DNA of 64,000 nucleotides from Xanthomonas sp. 3793 (GTDB taxonomy: Bacteria; Pseudomonadota; Gammaproteobacteria; Xanthomonadales; Xanthomonadaceae). Every line of letters starts with the position of its first letter. Within the stretch, counting starts at the first letter, position 1. The notes beneath the pieces were generated by a model. That model saw only the letters and a list, made by a program, of their open reading frames with translations, made no database searches and was not told the origin of the DNA. This document shows positions 8,852-17,830 of the stretch, one piece after another. Location of the stretch: assembly GCF_024806835.1 (NCBI RefSeq), contig NZ_JANTYU010000002.1:434001-498000 (forward strand), read 5' to 3'. The translations under genes and the position numbers were made by a program.

Positions 8852-9030
8852 TGCGTAAATCTTGAAAGATCTAGCGCGTCGACCAGATGCATGTCTGTGC
8901 ATCCTCCATGTTCTGCATCGAAGAGCAGGTCCGGGACAACGCCACCGAGGTCTGCCGTAGGCATGCGGCAGCAACGCTGTCGGTGGCGGCCTTGCTGCGT
9001 ACTTTCACTGCCACTCGTCCAGGACGCGCC

Positions 9031-11124
9031 TCACGCCACCGGCTCGCGCAACACCGGCGAGTCCCAGCCCGGGCGCGGGGCAAAACGCTCGCCATAGCGG
9101 GCGTGCAGCGCCTGCAGGCGTTCGAGCAGGGCATCGGCACCGACGCTGCGGATATGCTGGATCGGGCCACCATGGAACGGCGCGAAGCCGGTACCGAAGA
9201 TGACACCGGCATCGAGCAGGTCGGCATCGGCCACCACGCGATCGTGCAGGCAGGCAACCGCCTCGTTGAGCATCGGCAGGATCAGACGGTCTTCCAGATC
9301 GGGCGGCACGGCATAGCCGCTGGCCACCTCGGGTTTGACCGCGCGGCCGTTTTCCCACTTGTACAGGCCCTGGCCGTCCTTCTTGCCGCGTTTGCCGGCC
9401 TCCACGGTGGCAAGCGCCGCAGGAATCGGCAGATGCAGGAACGGCGCAAGCTCGGCGCCGACGCCGGCAGCGACATCCAGCCCCACCGTATCGATCAGTT
9501 CGATCGGCCCCATCGGCATGCCGAACTTCACTGCGGTCTTGTCCAGTACCGGGCCCGGCACACCTTCGGCATAAGCGGTGGCCGCTTCGAGCAGATACGG
9601 AAACAACACGCGGTTGACCAGGAACCCGGGCGTGCCCGCCACCGGCACCGGGAACTTGTCCAGCGCCTTGCAGAACGCCGCCAGGCGCGCCACGTTGGCC
9701 GGATCCAGGCCATCGTGCTGCACGATCTCCACCAGCGGCATCATCGCCACCGGATTGAAGTAGTGCAGGCCGGCAAACTGCGCCGGACGCTGGATGTGTC
9801 CACGCAACTCGGTCAACGGAATCGACGAGGTGTTGGTAGTCAGCACCGCGTCCGGCTTGAGCTGCGGCTCGACGGACTGATATAGCTCGCGCTTGGCCTG
9901 CGGATTCTCGATGATCGCCTCGATCACCAGGTCCGCCTGCGCCACGCCCGCACCGGCCAGATCGCCACGCAGGCGCGCCGCCACCGCCGGGCGCTTGGCC
10001 TCGTCCTTGACCCGCTTGGCGAACAGCTCGCCGCCACGGCCCAGCGCCGTATCGATGAAGCGCTGCTCGCGATCCTGCAGCGTCACTTGGAAACCCTTGT
10101 AGGCCGCCCAGGCCGCGATATCGCCGCCCATCACGCCGGCACCGATCACGTGCACATGACGAATCGGCGGCAATGCGGCCGCGCCAGCATCCTTGCCACC
10201 CAGCGCCTTCAGCCGCTCGGTAAGAAAGAAGATGCGGATCAGGTTGCGCGCGGTCGGCGTGCTGGCGAGCTTGACCACCGCCTTGCGCTCGGCTGCAAGC
10301 CGCGCCTGGATACCGCTGCCGCCAGCGCGCTCCCACACGTTGATCAAGGCGTACGGGGCCGGGTAGTGCTCCTTGCGCGCCTTGCGTGCGACCTGCTTGC
10401 GCATCTGCGGCGCCAGCAGCTTGCGTGCCACCAATGTATTGGTGGCCCAGGCAGTCGCACGTTGCTTGAACGGACGCGTGGTGCCGTTCAAGGCCAACGC
10501 GGCGGCGACATCGACCAGCACGGCAGGTGCAGCGACCTTGTCGATCAGCCCCATCGCCCGCGCGGCCCTGGCTGCGACGGTGCGCCCGGTCAGCATCAGA
10601 TCCATCGCCGCCGGTGCGCCGATCAGGCGCGGCAAGCGGGCGCTGCCGCCCCAGCCGGGAAAGATGCCGAGCTTGGTTTCCGGCAGGCCGATGCGCGTGC
10701 CGGCATCGTCGGATGCCACCCGGTACCGGCAGGCCAGCGCGATCTCGGTGCCGCCCCCCATGCAGAAGCCGTGGATCGCCGCCACCGTGGGGCAGGGCAG
10801 CTCCGCTAGCTTCTGGAACACCTGCTGGCCGCGATGGATCGCATCGTTGACCGTGCCCTTGCGGTCGAATTCCTGGAATTCCTTCAGGTCGGCGCCGGCG
10901 ATGAAGCCGTTGGGCTTGGCCGAGCGCAGCACCACGCCCTTGGGCGGGTCCAGCGCCAGCCGCTCGACCAGGGCGCCCAGTTCGAGCAGCACCTCCTGCG
11001 AGAACGCGTTGACCGGTGCGCCCTGGCGATCAAGGCTGAGCACGACCACGCCGTCCTCGCGCAGGTCGGCCTGCCAATGGCTGAATCGGAGCCCGTCGAA
11101 ACCTGGAAGCATGCGTCTGGCCAT
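9031..11124 (-). CDS. fadJ: FadJ-like enoyl-CoA hydratase / 3-hydroxyacyl-CoA dehydrogenase
   Basis: This is the multifunctional beta-oxidation alpha-subunit type, 697 residues. The N-terminal crotonase domain (about 20-200) has MGGGTE at 122-127 and the second catalytic glutamate near 149 in LPETKLGIFPGWGG. The dehydrogenase part has an NAD motif GAGVMGGD at 328-335 and the catalytic His454 in GLHYFNPV, followed by two C-terminal HCDH domains. The protein hydrates trans-2-enoyl-CoA and oxidises the L-3-hydroxyacyl-CoA. No thiolase subunit gene adjoins it, although a thiolase lies at 42066-43241. The start could also be the ATG four codons downstream. FadJ rather than FadB is the better fit, but the symbol is tentative. 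Confidence 0.9.
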   Translation of the reverse strand: MARRMLPGFDGLRFSHWQADLREDGVVVLSLDRQGAPVNAFSQEVLLELGALVERLALDPPKGVVLRSAKPNGFIAGADLKEFQEFDRKGTVNDAIHRGQQVFQKLAELPCPTVAAIHGFCMGGGTEIALACRYRVASDDAGTRIGLPETKLGIFPGWGGSARLPRLIGAPAAMDLMLTGRTVAARAARAMGLIDKVAAPAVLVDVAAALALNGTTRPFKQRATAWATNTLVARKLLAPQMRKQVARKARKEHYPAPYALINVWERAGGSGIQARLAAERKAVVKLASTPTARNLIRIFFLTERLKALGGKDAGAAALPPIRHVHVIGAGVMGGDIAAWAAYKGFQVTLQDREQRFIDTALGRGGELFAKRVKDEAKRPAVAARLRGDLAGAGVAQADLVIEAIIENPQAKRELYQSVEPQLKPDAVLTTNTSSIPLTELRGHIQRPAQFAGLHYFNPVAMMPLVEIVQHDGLDPANVARLAAFCKALDKFPVPVAGTPGFLVNRVLFPYLLEAATAYAEGVPGPVLDKTAVKFGMPMGPIELIDTVGLDVAAGVGAELAPFLHLPIPAALATVEAGKRGKKDGQGLYKWENGRAVKPEVASGYAVPPDLEDRLILPMLNEAVACLHDRVVADADLLDAGVIFGTGFAPFHGGPIQHIRSVGADALLERLQALHARYGERFAPRPGWDSPVLREPVA

Positions 11125-11281
11125 CCGGCGATATAAGGAAAGGCCGTTATCATCCAGAGGTTGTTTCCATCACGTCAAATACCCATACCAGTCGACAGGG
11201 CGGCATGCGCTTCGCAGGAGGCGTCGCCAGCGGCGCACCCGAGCCGCTACCCTGCTACGTGACGATCGTACCGATCGGTAT

Positions 11282-11308
11282 GAACTTTCCTCTTCAACGG
11301 CGGTCTCA
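11282..11308 (+). promoter_or_regulatory. rpoE: candidate sigma-E (RpoE) autoregulatory promoter
   Basis: GAACTT at 11282-11287 and TCTCA at 11304-11308 are separated by 16 bases, which fits the ECF sigma-E consensus (GAACTT, 16-17 bases, TCTGA/TCAAA). It ends 39 bases before the rpoE start, as expected for sigma-E autoregulation. Confidence 0.6.
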
Positions 11309-11347
11309 TTGCCCGACTTCGGTGGGCTGACAGGAGTGCGGCCCGAC

Positions 11348-11968
11348 ATGGCCGAAGTCGATACACCTCAGGAGCTGGACCTGGAACTGGTCCGGCGTGT
11401 GCAGCGCGGCGAGAGCGCGGCGTTCGATGTGCTGGTGCGCAAATACCAGCACAGGATCGTTGCATTGATCGGGCGCTACATCGCCGACTGGAGCGAATGT
11501 CAGGACGTGGCCCAGGATACGTTTGTGCGCGCCTACCGCGCGATCAACAGTTTCCGCGGCGACTCCCAGTTCTATACCTGGCTGCACCGCATTGCCGTCA
11601 ACACTGCCAAGAACCATCTGGTTGCGCACAACCGCCGTCCGCCCACCGACGACATCGAGATCAGCGATGCCGAGCAGTTCGATGGGGCGACCCGTTTGCG
11701 CGACAACGACACCCCGGAGCGCGAATTGATGCGACAGGAGCTGGAACAAACGGTGATGCGTGCGGTCCAAGCCCTGCCGGAAGAACTTCGGTCGGCCATC
11801 ACCCTGCGCGAGGTGGAGGGGCTGAGCTACGAGGACATCGCGCGAAAGATGGATTGCCCGATCGGAACGGTGCGCTCGCGCATCTTCCGGGCGCGCGAGG
11901 CCATCGACATCGAGCTGCGGCCTCTGCTGGAGACCGAAAGCGCTACCCGTGAGCGACACCGTGTATGA
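11348..11968 (+). CDS. rpoE: RNA polymerase sigma-E factor (RpoE/AlgU)
   Basis: This ECF sigma factor of 206 residues directs the envelope stress response. Region 2 (about residues 20-90) contains CQDVAQDTFVRAYRA and the WLHRIAVNTAKNH stretch. Region 4 (about 135-190) has LPEELRSAITLREVEG and the helix-turn-helix GTVRSRIFRAR. The ATG at 11348 gives the typical AlgU length. The stop overlaps the anti-sigma start by ATGA, coupling their translation. A matching sigma-E promoter lies immediately upstream. The order rpoE-rseA-mucD is the Xanthomonas/Pseudomonas arrangement, so the assignment is very secure. Confidence 0.97.
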   Translation: MAEVDTPQELDLELVRRVQRGESAAFDVLVRKYQHRIVALIGRYIADWSECQDVAQDTFVRAYRAINSFRGDSQFYTWLHRIAVNTAKNHLVAHNRRPPTDDIEISDAEQFDGATRLRDNDTPERELMRQELEQTVMRAVQALPEELRSAITLREVEGLSYEDIARKMDCPIGTVRSRIFRAREAIDIELRPLLETESATRERHRV

Positions 11969-12837
11969 GCGATAACCCTGCCATGTCCACCACCGACAAA
12001 TTCGAACGTCACTACCGGCAGCAGTTGTCTGCACTGGTCGACGGAGAGTTGAACGCCGACGAATCGCGCTTTTTGCTGCGCCGTCTGGCGCACGATGAGG
12101 AGCTGGCCGGCTGCCACGAACGCTGGCAGCTGTGCGGCGACGTGCTGCGCGGTGCGGCCAGTGCGCCGGCGCCGCTGGATTTTGCCGCGCGTGTCCGCAG
12201 CGCCATTGCCGATGAGCCCGCGCCGCAGGCGCAGCCGTCACCGCGCTCGGCCGCACGCTGGCGTTGGGGTGGCGGTGCGGCGATTGCGGCGTCGGTTGCC
12301 GCCATCGCGTTGTTCATGGCGCGCGAGCGCTTGCCGGAGACGGCGTCGCCAGCATCCGCTGTGCCGGTCTATGCCACCACCGCGCAAGTGCCCGGCCTTG
12401 CGCAGCCGCCAGCGGCGCCGAAGACGCCGGCCGTCCCCGACCCGGCTAACCCCGGCGATGGTGGCGCCTTGGTTGCGGCGGTGCCGGCCGCTGCGCTGGC
12501 GTCCACCCGCCGCGGTGCCGCCACGCGTAACCAGCAGGTGGCGCGCAGCGCGGCAACACGTCAGCAACCGACCCCGGCACGGATGGTGGCCTCCGCGGCC
12601 CCGGCTCCTGCGGCAGCGATGAGCCCGGCAGCAAGCTCCAATCCATTTACGCATCCGGATACGACGCTGCAGGCGCGCCCGTGGCCGCGCTCGGCCCTGT
12701 CCGGTGCAGGCGACAGCCCGCTCAACGCCAGTTTCAGCCAGAGCCGCCAGGGTCCGGCGTTCTATCCGTTCGAGCCTGCGCCCCAGGCGGCCGGCACTGC
12801 CGCGCCAGGCCGGCCGCTGCCGGTCCCGCAGAACTGA
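11965..12837 (+). CDS. rseA: sigma-E negative regulator RseA/MucA-like
   Basis: The 290-residue product is a membrane-anchored anti-sigma factor. The N-terminal RseA domain (ALVDGELNADESRFLLRRL, then CHERWQLCGDVLRG) binds RpoE in the cytoplasm. A single membrane span is near residues 96-114. The remaining 170 residues form a periplasmic region rich in Ala, Pro and Gln, probably largely disordered and the target of regulated proteolysis. ATGA overlap with rpoE supports stoichiometric co-expression; a start at the ATG six codons further on is possible. The periplasmic tail is longer than in E. coli RseA and ends in a low-complexity stretch. Confidence 0.93.
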   Translation: MSDNPAMSTTDKFERHYRQQLSALVDGELNADESRFLLRRLAHDEELAGCHERWQLCGDVLRGAASAPAPLDFAARVRSAIADEPAPQAQPSPRSAARWRWGGGAAIAASVAAIALFMARERLPETASPASAVPVYATTAQVPGLAQPPAAPKTPAVPDPANPGDGGALVAAVPAAALASTRRGAATRNQQVARSAATRQQPTPARMVASAAPAPAAAMSPAASSNPFTHPDTTLQARPWPRSALSGAGDSPLNASFSQSRQGPAFYPFEPAPQAAGTAAPGRPLPVPQN

Positions 12838-12946
12838 TCCTGCTGCCGATCTTCATCCAGTCGGCGCCCTTCCTCCCGTTAACTTGCCGGGCCCGCGTCA
12901 TGTCGCGGGTTGCGGCCCCTGTCGCCCTGCCATCGGAGGCAACTCG

Positions 12947-14539
12947 ATGAATCACCGCATGCGTACCCAGATGTTTGGCCTGATCGCCATGACCTTGCCG
13001 CTGGCAGCCTGTGCCCAGCAGGCGCCGCCGCCGGAGGCCAAGACCAGTGCGCCGATTGCCGCCAACCGCAGCGCGACACCGGCGCCGCAGTTGGTCGCCG
13101 GCCTGCCGGACTTCACCAATCTGGTCGAACAGGTTGGCCCGGGCGTGGTCAATATCGAAACCACCATCACCCGCAAGGATGCGATGGCACGTTCTGCCCG
13201 TGGCGGGCGCGGTGGCCAGGGTGGCATGCCCGGTCAGGGCGGCATGCCGGACGACGAGCAGATGCCGGAGTTCTTCAAGCGCTTCTTCGGCCCGGATTTC
13301 CAGATGCCGGGCGGCCCAAGGCAAGGGCCGGGCCAGGGCGATGACGATGGCGGTATCGCCGGCAAGTCGATGGGCTCGGGCTTCATCATTTCCGCAGACG
13401 GCTATGTGCTGACCAATCACCACGTGGTCGATGGCGCCAGCGAGGTGACCGTCAAGCTGACCGATCGCCGCGAGTTCAAGGCCAAGGTGGTGGGCAGCGA
13501 CGAGCAGTTCGACGTGGCGTTGCTGAAGATCGAGGCCAAGGGCCTGCCGACCGTGCGCCTGGGCGATTCCAATACGCTCAAGCCAGGTCAGTGGGTGGTG
13601 GCGATCGGCTCGCCGTTCGGGCTGGACCACTCGGTCACTGCCGGCATCGTCAGTGCCACCGGTCGCAGCAATCCGTATGCGGATCAGCGCTATGTGCCCT
13701 TCATCCAGACCGACGTGGCGATCAACCAGGGCAACTCCGGCGGCCCGCTGCTTAATACCCGCGGCGAAGTGGTCGGCATCAACTCGCAGATCTTCTCCGC
13801 GTCGGGCGGCTACATGGGAATCAGCTTCGCGATCCCGATCGATCTGGCCTTCAGCGCCGCCGAGCAGATCAAGGCTACCGGCCATGTGAGCCGCGGCATG
13901 CTGGGCGTGGCGGTCGGCCCGATCGATTCGCTCAAGGCGCAGGGCCTGGGCCTGCCGGATACGCGCGGCGCGCTGGTCAACGACATTCCCGCGGGCAGCC
14001 CGGCCGCCAAGGCCGGAATCGAGGTGGGTGACGTGATCCGCGCCGTCAACGGCAAGCCAATCGATGTCGCCAGCGATCTACCGCCGATGATCGGCCTGAT
14101 GGCGCCGGGCACCAAGGTCAACCTGGATGTGCTGCGCGACGGCAAGCCGCGCCAGGTGTCGGTTGTGCTGGCGCCATTGCAGGATGGTCGCGACGACGCC
14201 GCGCCGCGTACTGCGGCCGCGGACGCCAAGCCGGAAGCTCCCGCCAGCGTGGCCTTGCTCGGCTTGCAGGTCGCCGACCTGACCGCTGCCGAGCGCAGCC
14301 GCCTGGGCCTGGAAGCCGGCGAGGGCGTGCGGATTGCCGCGGTCACCGGGGTTGCGGCGCGCAGCACCCAGCCGCCGCTCTCGCCGGGCCTGGTCATCGC
14401 CCGCGTCGGCCGCACCAAGGTGGGCAGCGTCGCCGAACTCAACCGCGCGCTGTCCAGCTACAAGAAGGGCGACGTGGTCATGCTGCTGGTCACCGATGGC
14501 AAGGCGACCAGCTATGTGGCCCTGAAGGCTGGCGGCTGA
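12947..14539 (+). CDS. mucD: periplasmic Do-family serine protease MucD/DegP
   Basis: This 530-residue HtrA-family protease/chaperone degrades misfolded periplasmic proteins and completes the RpoE stress module. The N-terminus carries a lipoprotein-like signal (LPLAAC, cysteine at about residue 22), and a Gly/Met-rich linker near 85-130 precedes the protease domain. The catalytic triad is visible: His159 in TNHHVVDG, Asp189 in FDVALLKI and Ser264 in GNSGGPLL. Two PDZ domains follow (about 310-400 and 440-525). The ATG at 12947 follows a GGAGGCAA ribosome site. The apparent lipobox suggests membrane anchoring, unlike soluble DegP; this is inferred from the motif only. Confidence 0.95.
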   Translation: MNHRMRTQMFGLIAMTLPLAACAQQAPPPEAKTSAPIAANRSATPAPQLVAGLPDFTNLVEQVGPGVVNIETTITRKDAMARSARGGRGGQGGMPGQGGMPDDEQMPEFFKRFFGPDFQMPGGPRQGPGQGDDDGGIAGKSMGSGFIISADGYVLTNHHVVDGASEVTVKLTDRREFKAKVVGSDEQFDVALLKIEAKGLPTVRLGDSNTLKPGQWVVAIGSPFGLDHSVTAGIVSATGRSNPYADQRYVPFIQTDVAINQGNSGGPLLNTRGEVVGINSQIFSASGGYMGISFAIPIDLAFSAAEQIKATGHVSRGMLGVAVGPIDSLKAQGLGLPDTRGALVNDIPAGSPAAKAGIEVGDVIRAVNGKPIDVASDLPPMIGLMAPGTKVNLDVLRDGKPRQVSVVLAPLQDGRDDAAPRTAAADAKPEAPASVALLGLQVADLTAAERSRLGLEAGEGVRIAAVTGVAARSTQPPLSPGLVIARVGRTKVGSVAELNRALSSYKKGDVVMLLVTDGKATSYVALKAGG

Positions 14540-14546
14540 TCGAGGC

Positions 14547-14655
14547 CGGGATTCGGGATTCGGGATTGGCAGAAGCGGCCCCGTGATACGCAGCGGCTGC
14601 CCTGCTTTTGCGATTCCCGACTCCCGATTCCCCAATCCCCGGCCCCAAAGGGGCC
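14547..14655. repeat. GGGATTCGGGATT-type intergenic inverted repeat (copy A) with GC hairpin
   Basis: A left arm of tandem GGGATTC units (14548-14569) and a right arm of complementary GATTCCC units (14611-14640) can pair into a long imperfect hairpin between mucD and lepA. A compact GGCCCC-AAA-GGGGCC hairpin (14641-14655) follows. Similar elements occur at 16519, 22760 and 23369. The pair of structures could end mucD transcription. Confidence 0.7.
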
Positions 14656-14710
14656 GACCGTGCGATAATGCTGCGTTACCCTGACGACGGCACCGCCGGC
14701 GCCCACCTCA

Positions 14711-16516
14711 ATGTCCTCTGATTCAATGCGGAATATCCGCAACTTCTCCATCATTGCCCACGTCGACCACGGTAAATCCACCCTGGCCGACCGGATCATC
14801 CAGCTGTGCGGCGGCCTGCAGGCGCGCGAGATGGAGGCCCAGGTTCTCGACTCCAACCCGATCGAACGCGAACGTGGCATCACGATCAAGGCGCAGTCGG
14901 TGTCCTTGCCGTACACGGCAAAGGACGGGCAGGTCTACCAGCTGAACTTCATCGATACCCCCGGGCATGTCGACTTCTCCTATGAAGTCAGCCGCTCGCT
15001 GGCCGCCTGCGAAGGCGCGCTGCTGGTGGTCGATGCGGCGCAAGGCGTGGAAGCGCAGTCGGTGGCCAACTGCTACACCGCGGTGGAGCAGGGGCTGGAA
15101 GTGGTGCCGGTGCTCAACAAGATCGACCTGCCCACCGCTGACATCGCCCGTGCCAAGGCCGAGATCGAAGCGGTGATCGGCATCGATGCCGAAGACGCGG
15201 TGGCAGTCAGCGCCAAGACCGGTCTGAACATCGATCTGGTGCTGGAAGCGATCGTGCACCGTATCCCGCCGCCAAAACCGCGCGATACCGACAAGCTGCA
15301 GGCGCTGATCATCGATTCCTGGTTCGACAACTACCTGGGCGTGGTGTCGCTGGTGCGCGTGATGCAGGGCGAGATCAAGCCGGGCAGCAAGATTCTGGTG
15401 ATGTCGACCGGGCGCACGCACTTGGTCGACAAGGTCGGCGTGTTCACCCCAAAGCGCAAGGAGCTGGCGTCGTTGGGCGCTGGCGAAGTGGGCTGGATCA
15501 ATGCCTCGATCAAGGACGTTCATGGCGCGCCGGTCGGCGACACCCTGACCCTGGCGGCCGATCCGGCGCCGCATGCATTGCCGGGTTTCCAGGAAATGCA
15601 GCCGCGCGTGTTCGCCGGCTTGTTCCCGGTCGATGCCGAGGACTATCCGGATCTGCGCGAAGCCCTGGACAAGCTGCGTCTGAACGATGCGGCGCTGCGC
15701 TTCGAGCCGGAAAGCTCCGAGGCGATGGGCTTCGGTTTCCGTTGCGGCTTCCTGGGCATGCTGCACATGGAAATCGTGCAGGAACGTCTGGAGCGCGAGT
15801 ACAACCTGGACCTGATCAGCACCGCGCCGACGGTGGTGTATGAAGTGCTCAAGACCGACGGGTCCATCATCAACATGGACAACCCGGCCAAGCTGCCGCA
15901 GTTGAACCTGGTGCAGGAGATCCGCGAGCCGATCATTCGCGCCAACGTGCTGACGCCCGAAGAGTACATCGGCAACATCATCAAGCTGTGCGAAGAAAAG
16001 CGCGGCACCCAGATCAGCATCAATTATCTGGGCAGCCAGGTGCAGATCAGCTATGAGCTGCCGATGGCCGAAGTGGTGCTGGATTTCTTCGACAAGCTCA
16101 AGTCGGTGAGCCGCGGATACGCCTCGCTGGATTATCACTTTGTGCGCTTCGATGCCGGCCCGTTCGTGCGCGTGGACGTGCTGATCAATGGCGACAAGGT
16201 CGATGCGTTGTCGCTGATCGTGCACCGCAGCCATGCCGACCGGCGCGGCCGCGAGCTGTGCGAAAAGATGAAGGACCTGATCCCGCGGCAGATGTTCGAC
16301 GTGGCGATTCAGGCCGCTGTCGGCTCGCAGATCATCTCGCGCTCCACGGTCAAGGCGATGCGCAAGAACGTGTTGGCCAAGTGCTATGGTGGCGACGTTT
16401 CGCGCAAGAAAAAGCTGCTCGAAAAGCAGAAAGAAGGCAAGAAGCGCATGAAGCAGGTCGGCCGCGTGGAGATTCCGCAGGAGGCCTTCCTGGCCGTGCT
16501 GCAGATGGATAAGTAG
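14711..16516 (+). CDS. lepA: elongation factor 4 (LepA)
   Basis: This 601-residue ribosome-associated GTPase promotes back-translocation and helps translation under stress. The G-domain opens with the P-loop AHVDHGKST (about residues 14-22). DTPGHVDF and NKIDLP (G3 and G4) follow, then beta-barrel, EF-G III/V-like domains and the LepA-specific C-terminal domain, which ends in a basic tail. Length matches the family. The first ATG adds the five residues MSSDS before the conserved MRNIRNFSI; the second ATG (14726) is an alternative. It sits upstream of lepB as in many proteobacteria. Confidence 0.97.
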   Translation: MSSDSMRNIRNFSIIAHVDHGKSTLADRIIQLCGGLQAREMEAQVLDSNPIERERGITIKAQSVSLPYTAKDGQVYQLNFIDTPGHVDFSYEVSRSLAACEGALLVVDAAQGVEAQSVANCYTAVEQGLEVVPVLNKIDLPTADIARAKAEIEAVIGIDAEDAVAVSAKTGLNIDLVLEAIVHRIPPPKPRDTDKLQALIIDSWFDNYLGVVSLVRVMQGEIKPGSKILVMSTGRTHLVDKVGVFTPKRKELASLGAGEVGWINASIKDVHGAPVGDTLTLAADPAPHALPGFQEMQPRVFAGLFPVDAEDYPDLREALDKLRLNDAALRFEPESSEAMGFGFRCGFLGMLHMEIVQERLEREYNLDLISTAPTVVYEVLKTDGSIINMDNPAKLPQLNLVQEIREPIIRANVLTPEEYIGNIIKLCEEKRGTQISINYLGSQVQISYELPMAEVVLDFFDKLKSVSRGYASLDYHFVRFDAGPFVRVDVLINGDKVDALSLIVHRSHADRRGRELCEKMKDLIPRQMFDVAIQAAVGSQIISRSTVKAMRKNVLAKCYGGDVSRKKKLLEKQKEGKKRMKQVGRVEIPQEAFLAVLQMDK

Positions 16517-16518
16517 CT

Positions 16519-16602
16519 GGGATTCGGGATTCGTCATTCGGGATTGGCAACGGCTCGTCCGCCTTCCTGCTGTTGCGAATCTCCAATCTCCAATCCCGAA
16601 TC
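16519..16602. repeat. GGGATTCGGGATT-type intergenic inverted repeat (copy B)
   Basis: GGGATTCGGGATTCG with a second ATTCGGGATTGG unit (16519-16548) faces GAATCTCCAATCTCCAATCCCGAATC (16576-16601), so the lepA-lepB junction can fold into a hairpin about 84 bases long. It lies inside a probable cotranscript. Confidence 0.7.
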
Positions 16603-16621
16603 ACGTTCCGAAGGAACACCA

Positions 16622-17422
16622 ATGAAATGGTTTGAAATCATCCTGGTTGTGCTGACGCTGGGTACCGGCTTTATCTGGCTGCTGGACAAGCTGTTTTTGG
16701 CCAAGCGCCGTGCCGCACGTGCCGGGCTGCTGGACAGCGAGCCGGCGATCATCGATTACTCGCGTGCGTTCTTCCCGGTGCTGGCGGTGGTGCTGATCCT
16801 GCGCAGCTTCGTCGCCGAGCCGTACAAGATTCCGTCCAGCTCGATGATGCCCAACTTGCTGATCGGCGATTTCATCCTGGTCAACAAGTTCGCCTACGGT
16901 TTCCGTCTGCCGATCACCAATACCAAGTTCATCCCCACCGGCGAGCCCAAGCGTGGCGACGTGGTGGTGTTCAAGCCGCCGCATGCGCCGGACCAGAACT
17001 GGATCAAGCGCGTGGTCGGCCTGCCGGGCGACAAGATCGGATTTCATGGCGATACGCTGTATATCAACGACAAGCCGATGCGCTACACGGTCAAGGGCGA
17101 GTACATCGGCAAGGGCAAGGGCGCCGAGATGACCGGCACCACGCTGCTGGTCGAGGACCTGCCGGGCCGCACGCACACCGTGCTGGAGTGGGTGGACCGC
17201 AACATGCCGGCCGGGCAGGGCGACTGGACGGTGCCTGCAGACAGCTATTTCGTGATGGGGGACAATCGCGACAATAGCGAAGACAGCCGGTTCTGGACCC
17301 AGACGCATTTCCTGCCGGAGGCCAATCTGCGCGGCAAGGCGTTCTTGATCTGGCTCAATTGCGAAGGGTGGTTCTGCAAGGGGAGTTTCGATCCATCGCG
17401 GATCGGGACTGGAATCCAGTAA
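16622..17422 (+). CDS. lepB: signal peptidase I
   Basis: This 266-residue membrane-bound peptidase removes signal peptides from exported proteins. Two N-terminal membrane segments (about residues 4-22 and 45-62) precede the periplasmic catalytic domain. The serine nucleophile is Ser74 in PSSSMMP and the general-base lysine is Lys129 in NWIKRVVGLPGD. The conserved box GDNRDNSEDSR is near residue 220. The ATG at 16622 follows a GAAGGAAC ribosome site and matches family length; earlier in-frame codons lie in the repeat. It is followed directly by the DUF4845 gene and rnc. Confidence 0.96.
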   Translation: MKWFEIILVVLTLGTGFIWLLDKLFLAKRRAARAGLLDSEPAIIDYSRAFFPVLAVVLILRSFVAEPYKIPSSSMMPNLLIGDFILVNKFAYGFRLPITNTKFIPTGEPKRGDVVVFKPPHAPDQNWIKRVVGLPGDKIGFHGDTLYINDKPMRYTVKGEYIGKGKGAEMTGTTLLVEDLPGRTHTVLEWVDRNMPAGQGDWTVPADSYFVMGDNRDNSEDSRFWTQTHFLPEANLRGKAFLIWLNCEGWFCKGSFDPSRIGTGIQ

Positions 17423-17452
17423 ATGCACGCACGGCGTGCCGGGGAAAGCACA

Positions 17453-17830
17453 ATGAAGCGCAAGCAAAGCGGTATGACGTTGACGTCGTTCGTGGTGGTG
17501 CTGGCGGTGGTCGGATTTGGCCTGTACATCGGGATGAAGCTGTTTCCGATGTATCAGGAGTATTACTCCGTCCGCACTGCAATGAAGGGCCTGGCCAATG
17601 AGCCGGGGAGTGCCAACATGGACCCGTCCAAGTTGCAGGACCTGTTCTTCCGTCGCCTGTACATCAACTACTCGGAAAACGTCAAAAAAGAGGACGTCAA
17701 GTTCGAGCGTGTCGACGGCGGCTGGCGAATGAAGGTCAACTACGAAGTGCGTCGCGAGCTGATCGGCAATCTGGATATCGTAGGCAAGTTCGATACGTCG
17801 CAGGACATGACCGGACGTGGTGTCGAATAG
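17453..17830 (+). CDS. DUF4845 family pilin-like inner membrane protein
   Basis: This 125-residue protein is routinely encoded between lepB and rnc in Xanthomonas and Pseudomonas. The N-terminus ([18 protein letters not shown]) looks like a type IV pilin-like hydrophobic helix after a short basic leader, giving one membrane span at about 8-27. The rest is a small soluble domain with a YINYSEN segment. No experimental role is known to me; proximity to signal peptidase and RNase III is the only clue. The ATG at 17453 follows GGGGAAAG; another in-frame ATG at 17423 would add ten residues. It overlaps rnc by 14 bases. Confidence 0.85.
   Translation: MKRKQSGMTLTSFVVVLAVVGFGLYIGMKLFPMYQEYYSVRTAMKGLANEPGSANMDPSKLQDLFFRRLYINYSENVKKEDVKFERVDGGWRMKVNYEVRRELIGNLDIVGKFDTSQDMTGRGVE

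Noticed and set aside
14547..14640. Tandem GGGATTC units as a CRISPR or tandem-repeat array
   Set aside because: Units are adjacent without unique spacers and the arms are inverted; this is a hairpin element.
14723..16537. 604-codon frame antisense to lepA
   Set aside because: Mirror of the highly conserved lepA gene; His/Gln-rich translation typical of antisense GC-rich frames.
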